Positions 7,673-16,189 of a DNA stretch of 64,000 bases are shown one piece after another. The translations under genes and the position numbers were made by a program. Position 1 is the first letter of the stretch, and each line of letters begins with the position of its first letter. Source of the stretch: Seleniibacterium sp963677135 (lineage in GTDB: Bacteria; Desulfobacterota; Desulfuromonadia; Desulfuromonadales; Geopsychrobacteraceae); assembly GCA_963677135.2 (NCBI GenBank), contig CAXXLS010000005.1, positions 62,001 to 126,000 on the forward strand. Reading direction: 5' to 3'. A model generated the notes under the pieces. It saw only the letters and a program-made list of their open reading frames with translations, was not told the origin of the DNA and did not search any database.

Positions 7673-8740
7673 TCAATATTCCATCAACACCTGATATTCG
7701 GTGGTACGCCGGGCCGGAACAAAACCGGCGCCGCGGACCAGGTCGACAATCTCGTCCTGAGACATGCGGAAGGAGCAGCCGGCCGCAGCCACGACATTCT
7801 CCTCCAGCATGGTTCCCCCCAGATCGTTGGCCCCGAAAAATAGCGCCACCTGGGCCATCCTTGCCCCCTGGGTCACCCAGCTTCCCTGGATATTATCGAC
7901 ATTATCCAGAATCACGCGTGACAGGGCCAACACCTTGAGGTACTCGACACCGGTCGCCGCTGCGCCGCCCAGTTCGGTATTGTCGGGCTGAAAGGTCCAG
8001 GGAATGAACGCGGTAAAACCGCCGGTACGCTCCTGAATTTCGCGAATGCGAAACAGGTGCTCGACAATATCCTCCGGTTTCTCGCGGCTGCCGAACATCA
8101 TCGTCGCCGTAGTGCGCATCCCGAGCCGGTGCGCTTCCTCCATCACGGCCGCCCACTGTCTCCAGCCGATCTTGTTGGGAGAGATCTCCTGGCGAACATC
8201 GTCAACCAGGACCTCGGCGCCGCCACCGGGAACCGAAGCCAGCCCAGCGGCCTGAAGGCGCTTGAGACACGCCGGCATGGTCAGCCCCGAAAGACGGGCG
8301 ATATGAGTCACCTCCGCCGGTGACAGGGAATGGATCTGCACCTGGGGAAAGCGCTCCCGCAACTGCCGGAACAGCTCCTCAAACCACTCGATTGTCAGAG
8401 AGGGATGCAGCCCTCCCTGCATCAGCAGCTGGGTCCCGCCGTGATCGACCAGTTCCTGAACCTTGGCGAAAATCTCGTCGTAGCTGAGCAGATAGGCGTC
8501 ACGATCGCCTTCATTGCGGTAAAAGGCGCAGAATCGGCATTTTGATTCACAGACATTGGAATAGTTGACGTTGCGGTCAACCACGAAGGTCACCCGGTTA
8601 TCGGGGTGCTTTTTCCTGCGGACGGCATCGGCGAGGGTCCCCAGGGAGAGCAGGTCGACCTCGGTCAGCAGAACCAGGCCGTCAGCGCGATCAAGGGTCG
8701 CGCCGTTGGCAAGTTTGTCTTTCAGGGCCGCGGGGATCAT
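7673..8740 (-). CDS. mqnC: cyclic dehypoxanthine futalosine synthase
   Basis: A radical SAM enzyme of the futalosine menaquinone pathway that cyclises dehypoxanthine futalosine to the spiro intermediate. The 355-residue protein shows the cluster motif CESKCRFCAF (Cys-X3-Cys-X2-Cys) near residue 66, QGGLHPSL, and SVPGGGAEVLVDDVR typical of MqnC/MqnE/CofG relatives. Its ATG overlaps the mqnE stop by one base (TGATG), so the pair is co-translated. It is distinguished from MqnE by sequence (NYSNVCESKC versus NYTNLCVNQC) and by pairing with that gene. Confidence in the pathway is high because both radical SAM steps, the flavin prenyltransferase and the prenyltransferase lie together. Confidence 0.93.
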   Translation of the reverse strand: MIPAALKDKLANGATLDRADGLVLLTEVDLLSLGTLADAVRRKKHPDNRVTFVVDRNVNYSNVCESKCRFCAFYRNEGDRDAYLLSYDEIFAKVQELVDHGGTQLLMQGGLHPSLTIEWFEELFRQLRERFPQVQIHSLSPAEVTHIARLSGLTMPACLKRLQAAGLASVPGGGAEVLVDDVRQEISPNKIGWRQWAAVMEEAHRLGMRTTATMMFGSREKPEDIVEHLFRIREIQERTGGFTAFIPWTFQPDNTELGGAAATGVEYLKVLALSRVILDNVDNIQGSWVTQGARMAQVALFFGANDLGGTMLEENVVAAAGCSFRMSQDEIVDLVRGAGFVPARRTTEYQVLMEY

Positions 8741-9819
8741 CAGTACACCTTCAGGGGCTGGTAAAGAGTGTCGCGTTCCACCGGGGTCTTCCCGGCCTTG
8801 CGAATCAGATCAACAATCCCCTTGCGAGCCAGCGCCTGGGGCGAATCGGCCCCGGCATCGTGACCGATCTGTTCCTCGATGACCGTCCCGTCCAGGTCAT
8901 TGACGCCGAAACAGAGGGCGGTCTGGGCGATCTTCAGCCCGAGCATGACCCAGTACGCTTTGACATGCTGAAAGTTATCCAGATAGATTCGGCTGACAGC
9001 CAGAGTCTTGAGGGCGTCGACGCCCCCTACTCCCTTCGCTCCGGGGACCCGGGTATTGTCAGGCTGGAAGGCCAGCGGGATAAAAGCCTGAAAACCGCCG
9101 GTCCGGTCCTGGAGATCACGAATCAGACGCATATGCTCAACCCGGTCGGCATAATGTTCAAGGTGCCCGAACAGCATGGTGGCATTACTGCGCAGTCCTC
9201 CGCGATGGGCAAGCTCGGTGACCTCCAGCCACCGCTCTCCGGATATTTTTTCGGGGCAGATCCGGTCACGGACGCTCTGGCCGAGGATCTCGGCGCCGCC
9301 CCCCGGCATCGAGCCCAGTCCGGCCTTCTTCAGAGCGGCAATCACTTCGGTCACGCTGTTCTTTGAAATGCGCGCAAAATAATCGATCTCGACCGCAGTA
9401 AACGCCTTGATATGCAGATCGGGAGCAACCTCTTTTATCGCTCCCAGCATCTCCAGGTAGAAATCGAAGGGCAGGGATGGGTGCAGCCCGCCCACCGAGT
9501 GAATTTCCGTCGCACCGGCGGCAACCGCCTCCCGGGTTTTATCGCGAACCTGGTCCAGGGCCAGGGTGTAGCCCCCCCTGGCGCCCTCTTCCTTGGCAAA
9601 AGCGCAGAACTTGCACTGGTTGACACAGAGGTTCGTGTAGTTGATATGGCGATTGACGTTAAAAAAAACCCGGTCGCCATTTTTCTTGTCATTAAGGGTT
9701 GCAGCCAGTTCACCGATGGCAAGCAGATCGTGAGACTCGAACAGGGCCAGCGCTTCGGCCTCGGTCACCCGCTCATTATTGGCAATCTTTTCCTGCAGTG
9801 AATGAAATAAGGTCTTCAT
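8740..9819 (-). CDS. mqnE: aminofutalosine synthase
   Basis: A radical SAM enzyme that joins 3-[(1-carboxyvinyl)oxy]benzoate to the SAM-derived adenosyl group, giving aminofutalosine, the committed step of the alternative menaquinone route. CVNQCKFCAF supplies the three cluster cysteines. SVGGLHPSLPFDF and SMPGGGAEI are further family motifs. The open frame extends to 9912, but the extra 31 residues look non-coding. ATG at 9819 gives 359 residues starting MKTLFHSLQEK, the usual family length. It overlaps mqnC by one base. MqnA, MqnB and MqnD are not in the window. Confidence 0.92.
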   Translation of the reverse strand: MKTLFHSLQEKIANNERVTEAEALALFESHDLLAIGELAATLNDKKNGDRVFFNVNRHINYTNLCVNQCKFCAFAKEEGARGGYTLALDQVRDKTREAVAAGATEIHSVGGLHPSLPFDFYLEMLGAIKEVAPDLHIKAFTAVEIDYFARISKNSVTEVIAALKKAGLGSMPGGGAEILGQSVRDRICPEKISGERWLEVTELAHRGGLRSNATMLFGHLEHYADRVEHMRLIRDLQDRTGGFQAFIPLAFQPDNTRVPGAKGVGGVDALKTLAVSRIYLDNFQHVKAYWVMLGLKIAQTALCFGVNDLDGTVIEEQIGHDAGADSPQALARKGIVDLIRKAGKTPVERDTLYQPLKVY

Positions 9820-9932
9820 TGTCGATAACCACCACGACACCGATAGGTGTTTTCTCGATTCGGGCTCTGAGTTCAGCAGGCTCATCACCTGGACAGAACC
9901 GGCAATCCGCAAAATCTCATTCCGGATTGGAT

Positions 9933-10535
9933 TTAAAGAGTGTCCCCCCAGCGTTTGAACAGCGAATGCTCTATCCCCAGGCGGTCAAGCACTTTGCCTA
10001 CCACGAAATCGACCAGGTCGGCAACCGTCTCGGGCCGGTGATAGAAAGCCGGCATGGCCGGCAGAACCTGTGCCCCGGCATCGGTCAGGCGCAACAGGTT
10101 TTCCAGGTGAATCCGGTTGAAAGGAGTTTCACGCGGCACCAGCAGCAGTCTTTTGCCTTCCTTAAGGGCGACATCCGCGACCCGTTCGAGCAGGTTATCC
10201 GACAGGCCGGCAGCTATCCGGCCGGCCGTCCCCATGGAGCAGGGGCAGAGGACCACTGCGTCAGGAGCACTGGATCCGCTGGCGACCGGGGCGAAAAAAT
10301 CGTCCTGAGCATACGTCCTGAGATCGTCCTCCACCCTGAAATACTCGCGCAGCTGCTTTTGGCATTCTGCCGTGTTGTCGGCCAATTTCAGCCCGGTTTC
10401 AAAAGCGGTCACCTGCCGACCTGCCCCGGTCAACAGCAGTGACACGGCACAACCGGCTCGCAACAGCTCCTCGACCAGGCGCAGGCCGTAGACGGATCCG
10501 GAAGCTCCGGTTATGCCGACGACGATGTTTTTCAT
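9933..10535 (-). CDS. ubiX: UbiX-type flavin prenyltransferase
   Basis: It attaches a dimethylallyl unit to FMN, making prenyl-FMN, the cofactor of UbiD-type decarboxylases. The 200-residue protein starts VVGITGASGSVYGLRL (flavin-binding loop with GASGS), contains VLCPCSMGTAGRIAAG, and has the LVPRETPFNRIHLENLLRL segment with the phosphate-binding residues of the family. It sits between mqnE and the UbiA-like gene, so it most likely serves the decarboxylation of the 1,4-dihydroxy-6-naphthoate intermediate in menaquinone synthesis. The matching UbiD homologue is not in the window. Confidence 0.92.
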   Translation of the reverse strand: MKNIVVGITGASGSVYGLRLVEELLRAGCAVSLLLTGAGRQVTAFETGLKLADNTAECQKQLREYFRVEDDLRTYAQDDFFAPVASGSSAPDAVVLCPCSMGTAGRIAAGLSDNLLERVADVALKEGKRLLLVPRETPFNRIHLENLLRLTDAGAQVLPAMPAFYHRPETVADLVDFVVGKVLDRLGIEHSLFKRWGDTL

Positions 10536-10560
10536 GATAAAGACTCTGAATTTATCCTAT

Positions 10561-10639
10561 AGAAGGTAGAAGTCAGAAGAAGCCTATCCCAGAATCGAGC
10601 CCTGCTCTGGATACTCATATTCTGAATTCTACATTCTGG
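10561..10639. repeat. inverted heptamer repeats between ubiX and mqnP
   Basis: The plus strand reads AGAAGGT-AGAAGTC-AGAAG at 10561-10579 and ATTCTGA-ATTCTAC-ATTCTGG at 10619-10639. These are three 7-base AGAAnnn units on each side in opposite orientation, able to form an imperfect stem. No gene fits in this 116-base gap. It may be an intergenic structure of the mqn transcript. Confidence 0.5.
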
Positions 10640-10651
10640 TTTCCAGTTTCA

Positions 10652-11527
10652 TCAAACCAACGCATCAATCAGTGTAAACCCAAAAATCGTCACGCTGATA
10701 TAGCCGTTCATATTGAAAAACGCGGCGTCGAGGCGGGACAGATCGTCCGGCTTGACCAGCCGGTGTTCGTAAACCAGCAGCAGGGCCACGACGACCACCC
10801 CGGCAAAGTAAATCCAGCCCAGACCGCTGCCGATCATCACCAGCAGGAGAAACAGCAGCATGACGAAGTGAAAAATCCGCACCAGCTTGATGGCTTTCTC
10901 CTTGCCCAACCGTGACGGCACCGAATGCAGACCTTTTTTCACATCATATTCATAATCCTGCAAAGCGTAAAAAATATCAAATCCCGCCACCCAGAAAAGC
11001 ACCGCAACCCCCAGGGAGATCACCGGCCAGCCCAGGTCTCCGCGCAGGGCAATCCAGGCCCCGATGGGCGCGATTCCCAGACAGATTCCCAGAACGACAT
11101 GGGCATAATGGGTAAAGCGCTTGCAGTAGGCGTACAGGACAAACAGCCCGACCACAACCGGAGCCAGCTTGAAGCAGAGGGGATTGAGCATCCAGGCGGC
11201 AAAAAAGAAAACCGCCAGGGCCGCCAGAATGAACAGGACGGCCTCCCAGACGGCCACCTTGCCTGCCGGGATATGCCGTTCAGCAGTCCGCGGATTCTCG
11301 GCGTCGATACGGGCGTCGATGAGGCGGTTCAAACCCATTGCGGCGGTACGCGCCCCCACCATTGCCAGGCAGATCCAGAGCACCTGAAGAAACCCGGGCG
11401 GGCGGCCACTGGCCAGGGACGCCAGCACCACGCCCATCAGGGCAAAAGGAAAAGCAAAGATCGTATGAGAAAACTTGATCATCTCCAGCAGGGTTTGAAT
11501 TTTACCGAACAACTGGCTTTTACTCAT
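10652..11527 (-). CDS. mqnP: UbiA-family prenyltransferase for menaquinone (MqnP-like)
   Basis: An integral membrane prenyltransferase that adds the polyprenyl chain to the aromatic head group. The 291-residue product has the first aspartate-rich site NRLIDARIDAENPRT near residue 70 and the second DYEYDVKKGLHSVPSRLG near residue 190. Eight or nine hydrophobic segments are spread along the chain. The frame stays open to 11947, but the upstream part is not protein-like. ATG at 11527 follows an AAGG site. Linkage to mqnE, mqnC and ubiX indicates 1,4-dihydroxy-6-naphthoate prenylation rather than ubiquinone synthesis; a 4-hydroxybenzoate substrate cannot be excluded from sequence alone. Confidence 0.87.
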   Translation of the reverse strand: MSKSQLFGKIQTLLEMIKFSHTIFAFPFALMGVVLASLASGRPPGFLQVLWICLAMVGARTAAMGLNRLIDARIDAENPRTAERHIPAGKVAVWEAVLFILAALAVFFFAAWMLNPLCFKLAPVVVGLFVLYAYCKRFTHYAHVVLGICLGIAPIGAWIALRGDLGWPVISLGVAVLFWVAGFDIFYALQDYEYDVKKGLHSVPSRLGKEKAIKLVRIFHFVMLLFLLLVMIGSGLGWIYFAGVVVVALLLVYEHRLVKPDDLSRLDAAFFNMNGYISVTIFGFTLIDALV

Positions 11528-11768
11528 AAATTGCCAACCTTGTGAGCACCAATGAATAGAACTGAAGGACGCCCAAAACAGCAAACAGACTGTCGGCAAA
11601 CAGTCTGCTGAGCCCTTGGCCGGGCGAACGCGATATCTCTCTTCACTCCGGGACAGGCTGCCCCAGGACGAACTTGACACAAACTGGTAATCTACACCCG
11701 AGCTGAACTTGCCACAAGGGCTTTTCGGTGATTTGTTTCCGTCCGACTCTCTGCTATGATCCCTGCTC

Positions 11769-12224
11769 ATGGCTGAACTGATCTCCGCATACGGCTTGAT
11801 GTCCCTGTTCCTCATCAGCTTCCTGGCCGCCACCCTGCTCCCCCTGGGGTCCGAATGGCTGCTGGTTAGCCTGCTGCTGAACGGCAGTTCCCCTCTTGCC
11901 ACGGTGGTCGTCGCCACCTTGGGCAACAGCCTCGGCGGGGGAACCAATTACCTGATCGGCAGGTATGGCGGAGGCTGGCTTAACGGCAAAACCCTGCGCA
12001 TCGATGCCCGACGACTTGCGCAGGCAAGCCGGTGGTTCAACCGCTATGGCAGCTGGTCCCTGCTGTTTTCATGGCTACCGGTCATAGGCGACCCCTTGTG
12101 CCTGGTGAGCGGGATGCTTGGAACACCGCCGGTGCGATTTGTCGTTCTGGTTGTCTGTGGCAAGGGACTGCGCTACGGCAGCCTGATGATAGTGACCCTG
12201 GAAGGGGCGAAACTCCTGAGTTGA
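11769..12224 (+). CDS. YqaA/DedA-like membrane protein
   Basis: A 151-residue membrane protein with hydrophobic segments at the start (LFLISFLAATLLPLGSEWLL), in the middle, and near the end. The LPLGSE motif, GNSLGGGTNYLIGRYGG, and SWLPVIGDPLCLVSG are characteristic of the small YqaA branch of the DedA/SNARE-associated superfamily. Larger DedA proteins are linked to lipid flipping and membrane potential homeostasis; the job of YqaA is not established. It is transcribed divergently from mqnP across a 241-base gap in which I see no confident promoter. The MFS gene follows 145 bases later in the same direction. Confidence 0.8.
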   Translation: MAELISAYGLMSLFLISFLAATLLPLGSEWLLVSLLLNGSSPLATVVVATLGNSLGGGTNYLIGRYGGGWLNGKTLRIDARRLAQASRWFNRYGSWSLLFSWLPVIGDPLCLVSGMLGTPPVRFVVLVVCGKGLRYGSLMIVTLEGAKLLS

Positions 12225-12369
12225 GCTGGCGAGCAATACCCTGTGCGGGTCATCCTGCTTATTGCTTCCGTCATCGGCGCCGGCCGCCGGGGAGGTTCAC
12301 TTCGCTCCGGCCCAGGCCAGACCAGTATCGGCCTCAGACAATCAAACCATCCACACCGGACAGCCGACG

Positions 12370-13524
12370 ATGAAACTTTATACGCCTGCATTTGCCGCTC
12401 TGTTTCTGGCCAATCTCTCGATGGTCTCAAGTTTCGCGGCCTTCTTCCTGCTCCCCCTCTACATTACCGAATACGGCGGCGACAGCCGGGATATCGGCAT
12501 GATCATGGGGATCTTTGCCATGGCCTCGGCCTGCTCCCGCCCCTGGGTTTCGGAGATGATCGATCGCCTCGGTCGGAAGCGCAGCTATACCATCGGCACG
12601 ACCATGATGACGGTTCTGCCCCTGACCCATCTGCTTCTGCTCGGCCCCGTCGCAGACCACTATAGCGTCCTGCTGCTGGTACGGATTCTTCACGGGATCG
12701 GTCTGGCCATCTGTTTTACCGGTGTGTTCACCTTCATCATCGACCTGATTCCGGTGCAGCGACTGAACGAAGGCATCGGTATTTTTGGCACCAGCGGCCT
12801 GATCGGGCTGGCCATCGGCCCCCTGGTGGCCGAGCCGGTCCTGAAAACCTATGGCTACCCGGCCTTTTTTCTGACCGCTTCCGGCTTTGCCGCCCTGTCC
12901 ATGCTGCTGCACCTGCCGGTGGAGGACCGTTACCGGGAACAACTGTCATCACCCGAGCCGGCACCCTCTTTTTTCGCCCTCCTGAAGACCCGCAAACAGA
13001 TGGTCAGTGGCGGCCTTGCCCTGATCTTCGGTATCGGTCTGGCGGCCAGCAGTAATTTCATCGCCCCCTTCGCCGAAGAACGGCAGCTTGACCATCTCTC
13101 CCTGTACTTTCTGGCCTATTCCGTTGCCGCGATCGGCGTCCGGATTATCGCCGGCCGCCTGGCTGACCGGATCGGCGAGAACCAGATCATCCCCTGGGGA
13201 CTCACTTTTGCGGCCTTGGCCCTGCTGCTCGTCCCCCTCATCACCAGCGACCTGTCGCTGCTCAGCATCGGGTTTGTTTTCGGTATCGGCCACGGGCTGC
13301 TTTTTCCGGCTCTCAATGCCATGGCCATTCGCGGGGAACCCTACGCCGTGCGCGGCAAGGTGACCGGCATTTTCACCGGCGGCATCGATAGTGGATCGTT
13401 CCTCGGCGCCATGCTCCTCGGCCTGGTCGGTCAATGGGCGGGCTTTACAGTCCTTTTTCTCTGTGCCGGCGCCGCCATGCTCGGCGGCTTCCTGGTCTTC
13501 AGGCTGAGGCCCGCCAGATCGTAG
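12370..13524 (+). CDS. MFS transporter
   Basis: A 384-residue protein with about 12 hydrophobic segments, a member of the major facilitator superfamily. The loop after helix 2 reads MIDRLGRKRSYTIG, the MFS motif A (G/DxxxDRxGRR-like), and its second-half counterpart is GRLADRIGENQIIPWG. The frame is open from 12262, but ATG at 12370 (MKLYTPAFAALFLANL) begins at the first transmembrane helix and is preferred. The substrate is not recognisable; overall it looks like drug/sugar efflux-type MFS. It converges with a small minus-strand ORF. Confidence 0.85.
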   Translation: MKLYTPAFAALFLANLSMVSSFAAFFLLPLYITEYGGDSRDIGMIMGIFAMASACSRPWVSEMIDRLGRKRSYTIGTTMMTVLPLTHLLLLGPVADHYSVLLLVRILHGIGLAICFTGVFTFIIDLIPVQRLNEGIGIFGTSGLIGLAIGPLVAEPVLKTYGYPAFFLTASGFAALSMLLHLPVEDRYREQLSSPEPAPSFFALLKTRKQMVSGGLALIFGIGLAASSNFIAPFAEERQLDHLSLYFLAYSVAAIGVRIIAGRLADRIGENQIIPWGLTFAALALLLVPLITSDLSLLSIGFVFGIGHGLLFPALNAMAIRGEPYAVRGKVTGIFTGGIDSGSFLGAMLLGLVGQWAGFTVLFLCAGAAMLGGFLVFRLRPARS

Positions 13525-13533
13525 AAGAAGCCT

Positions 13534-13728
13534 TCAGACCGCCATGGCGAAACGATCCCGGCAGCTCTGGAATCGCAGGGGCGTTTTGAGAACATAGCTC
13601 CCGAAACTGTTCTGCTCGCTGACCACCACTTCACCATTATCCGGATTGTTCATGGTCTCGAAAAACTCGACCGCGTATCTGTAGAAGCGGCACAAAAAAT
13701 ACCAGTTATGGAATAACACACTTGACAA
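13534..13728 (-). CDS. small uncharacterised protein (64 aa)
   Basis: The frame encodes a 64-residue peptide rich in aromatics (WYFLCRFYRYAVEFFETMNN) followed by a polar VVVSEQNSFGSYVL stretch. Third codon positions in the second half are strongly G/C, like real genes here, and it ends 9 bases beyond the MFS stop without overlap, so I judge it more likely coding than chance. I recognise no family. The start is uncertain; the first ATG at 13728 lies at the edge of the MCP promoter, and internal GTG/TTG codons are alternatives. Confidence 0.45.
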   Translation of the reverse strand: MSSVLFHNWYFLCRFYRYAVEFFETMNNPDNGEVVVSEQNSFGSYVLKTPLRFQSCRDRFAMAV

Positions 13729-13761
13729 TTAATTACACTTAATGTGATATAAATAATATCA
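13722..13761 (+). promoter_or_regulatory. promoter of first chemoreceptor with overlapping palindrome
   Basis: TTGACA at 13722-13727 is a perfect -35 box. A -10-like GATATA lies at 13746-13751 after 18 bases (TATAAA at 13748 is an alternative). A perfect inverted repeat TGATAT-AAATA-ATATCA spans 13745-13761, right over the -10, and could be an operator. The region is AT-rich compared with its surroundings. Confidence 0.6.
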
Positions 13762-13792
13762 TATCGCCAATCTCGTGGAGGGACACAAGACA

Positions 13793-15949
13793 ATGAAATC
13801 ACTTTCGTTAAGAAACCGCATCCTGCTGCCGATAATCGCTCTCATCGTCATAGGAATGGGCACGGCCGCCACCCTGTCCACCAGGGCAACGTCTAAAATC
13901 GTTGACAATCTCATCACCGAACAACTTGAACTTCTCACCAACAATCTGGCGACCCAGGTCTCCAGCTGGATTACCGATCTGCGGGCCGACCTGCGCACCC
14001 TTTCCGAAGGGGAGGTCTATCGAGACTGCCTGATGAACCAAGGCCTCGGATCGGAATATTATGCCGACATGGCCAACAAAAGACTGGCTGCCTACGCCGA
14101 GCGCTATGGCCTCTACGATTCCCTGGTTCTGATCAACGAATCAGGCAAAGCGATCGCGTCCTCCGATCCGGACCTGGTCGGCAAGCTTGACATCCATGAC
14201 CGGGACTATTTCCAGAAAGCCATCCAGGGCGAAGAAGCCATCAGCAGCACGGTAAAAAGCAGGGCATCCGGAAAACCCATATTTGTCCTGGCCGAGCCGG
14301 TGGAAGTCTTCGGCAAAGTTCAGGGGGTTATTTTAGGTGCCATTGAAATGGCGCGTTTTTCCGAGGAGTTTATCCTCCCCATCAAGATCGGGACCGAGGG
14401 GTACGCCTATATGACCGACGCCACTGGCACGGTTTCAGCCCACCCGAACCCGGACGTCATCCTGAACCTGAATCTGAACGACCCGGCCTGGGGCAAGGAG
14501 ATCCTCAGGCAGCAGAACGGAACCCTGGTCTATGATTTTAAAGGAATCGAGAAACTGGCCATTTTCCGTACCGAGCCGAGTACCGGCTGGGTCATTATCG
14601 CCGGAGCCGCCACCGATGACGTCTTCGGAGCACTTGACAAGGTGAACCTCAACAATACGATTATCGGTCTTGTCATCGTCGGCATTCTGATCCTGGTCAT
14701 TGTTTTGCTGATCCGCCCCATCGTCAACGCCCTCAGCAAAGGGGTCGCCTTCGCCCGGGAGATCCAGGCCGGCGACCTGTCCGGGCGCCTGCACCTGACC
14801 AGGGGGGATGAAATCGGCCAGCTCGCCAACGCCCTCGACAGCATGGCCGACAGTCTCCAGCAGCGGGCCGAACTCGCCGAGGCCATTGCCGACGGCGACC
14901 TCACCCGCGACGTCACCCTGACTTCCGACAAGGATGTCCTCGGCCGCGCCCTGCGCAACATGACCGACAAGCTCAACGACATCATCAGCCAGGTCAACGC
15001 CGCCAGCGAGCAGATCGATTCCGGCGCCGGACAGGTCTCCGACAGCGCCCAGGACCTCTCCCAGGGCGCCACCCAGCAGGCCGCCGCCATCGAGGAGATC
15101 GGCGCCAGCCTCAGCGAGCTCTCGGGCCGCACCCAGGAGAACGCCGACAATGCCCAGACCGCCAACCAGCTCGCCATCACCGCCCGCGACGCCGCTCACG
15201 GCGGCAGCAGCCAGATGCAGGAGATGGTGGCCGCCATGCAGGACATCAACGAGTCGGGGCAGAATATCAGCAAGATCATCAAGACCATCGACGAGATCGC
15301 CTTCCAGACCAACCTGCTGGCCCTGAACGCCGCCGTCGAGGCGGCCCGGGCCGGGCAGCACGGCAAGGGCTTCGCGGTGGTCGCCGAGGAGGTCCGCAAC
15401 CTGGCCGCGCGCAGCGCCAAGGCGGCCCGGGAGACGGCCGAGCTCATCGAAGGCACGGTCAAGAAGGGGGAGAACGGGACCGAGATCGCCAATCGCACGG
15501 CGGCGGCCCTGGAAGAGATCGTCGCCGGCATCGGCAAGACCGCGGACCTGGTGGGGGAGATCGCCGCATCCTCGCGGGAGCAGGCCGACGGCATCAACCA
15601 GGTGAACGACGGCATCAGCCAGATCGACCAGGTGACCCAGCGCAACACGGCGGGCGCCGAGGAAGGCGCGGCGGCGGCGGAAGAGCTGTCGAGCCAGTCG
15701 GCCTACATGCGCCAGGTCCTCGCCCAGTTCAGGCTGCGCGGCCAAAAGCAGAGCCAGCTTGCCATGCCTTCCGCACCGGCACTCTCCAAACCACTGGCAG
15801 CCCCTTCTGCCACCCCTCAAAAATCCGTGGTGAAGGCGGCGGAAAAGCCGGCAGCCCCCCGCCCGAAGGCATCCGGTGGCTGGGACTCGCTGAACAAACC
15901 GGAGAAACCGGTCATCGCCCTGGATGACGACGAATTCGGCAAATATTGA
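13793..15949 (+). CDS. methyl-accepting chemotaxis protein 1 (dCache-type sensor)
   Basis: A transmembrane chemoreceptor that controls CheA. The 718-residue protein has an N-terminal membrane helix (about residues 8-28), a periplasmic Cache-type sensor (about 30-285) with YGLYDSLVLINESGKAIASS and a RDYFQKAI signature, and a second helix near 290-310. A HAMP domain follows, then a signalling domain with the conserved tip EIAFQTNLLALNAAVEAAR. The tail ends DDDEFGKY, shared by all three copies. The start is ATG at 13793, placed by GTGGAGGG at 13775-13782. From about 14738 onward the DNA is nearly identical to the next two genes. The ligand is unknown; Cache domains commonly bind small organic acids or amino acids. 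Confidence 0.95.
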   Translation: MKSLSLRNRILLPIIALIVIGMGTAATLSTRATSKIVDNLITEQLELLTNNLATQVSSWITDLRADLRTLSEGEVYRDCLMNQGLGSEYYADMANKRLAAYAERYGLYDSLVLINESGKAIASSDPDLVGKLDIHDRDYFQKAIQGEEAISSTVKSRASGKPIFVLAEPVEVFGKVQGVILGAIEMARFSEEFILPIKIGTEGYAYMTDATGTVSAHPNPDVILNLNLNDPAWGKEILRQQNGTLVYDFKGIEKLAIFRTEPSTGWVIIAGAATDDVFGALDKVNLNNTIIGLVIVGILILVIVLLIRPIVNALSKGVAFAREIQAGDLSGRLHLTRGDEIGQLANALDSMADSLQQRAELAEAIADGDLTRDVTLTSDKDVLGRALRNMTDKLNDIISQVNAASEQIDSGAGQVSDSAQDLSQGATQQAAAIEEIGASLSELSGRTQENADNAQTANQLAITARDAAHGGSSQMQEMVAAMQDINESGQNISKIIKTIDEIAFQTNLLALNAAVEAARAGQHGKGFAVVAEEVRNLAARSAKAARETAELIEGTVKKGENGTEIANRTAAALEEIVAGIGKTADLVGEIAASSREQADGINQVNDGISQIDQVTQRNTAGAEEGAAAAEELSSQSAYMRQVLAQFRLRGQKQSQLAMPSAPALSKPLAAPSATPQKSVVKAAEKPAAPRPKASGGWDSLNKPEKPVIALDDDEFGKY

Positions 15950-16000
15950 TCATCCCGTTATCTGAAAGGGCCTGAGAAACCGCTAGCACGCCATCCTTAT

Positions 16001-16053
16001 GGCCGCTTTCTCTGAAGGACGAAACACTCCTTCCTGAGTCAGCGGCCTTTTTT
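16001..16053 (+). terminator. terminator after first chemoreceptor
   Basis: GGCCGCT (16001-16007) pairs with AGCGGCC (16041-16047), followed by six T. An inner stem GAAGGA/TCCTTC makes a branched hairpin. Confidence 0.75.
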
Positions 16054-16115
16054 AATGACCAGGGTTCCCGAACCGAAAAAGCAAACGTGATCACAGGGGA
16101 AGGGATTAGAAAATC

Positions 16116-16144
16116 TTGACATTAATTTTTTCTTAAGCTAGAAG
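16116..16144 (+). promoter_or_regulatory. possible promoter of second chemoreceptor
   Basis: A perfect TTGACA (16116-16121) is followed by an AT-rich spacer and a poor -10 candidate (TAGAAG, 16139-16144, 17-base spacing). A GTGATCAC palindrome lies just upstream (16087-16094). An activator may be needed. Confidence 0.4.
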
Positions 16145-16189
16145 TAAAAATCATTTATGTTATTTTTTTCTAACTCGAGGATGCTTACC

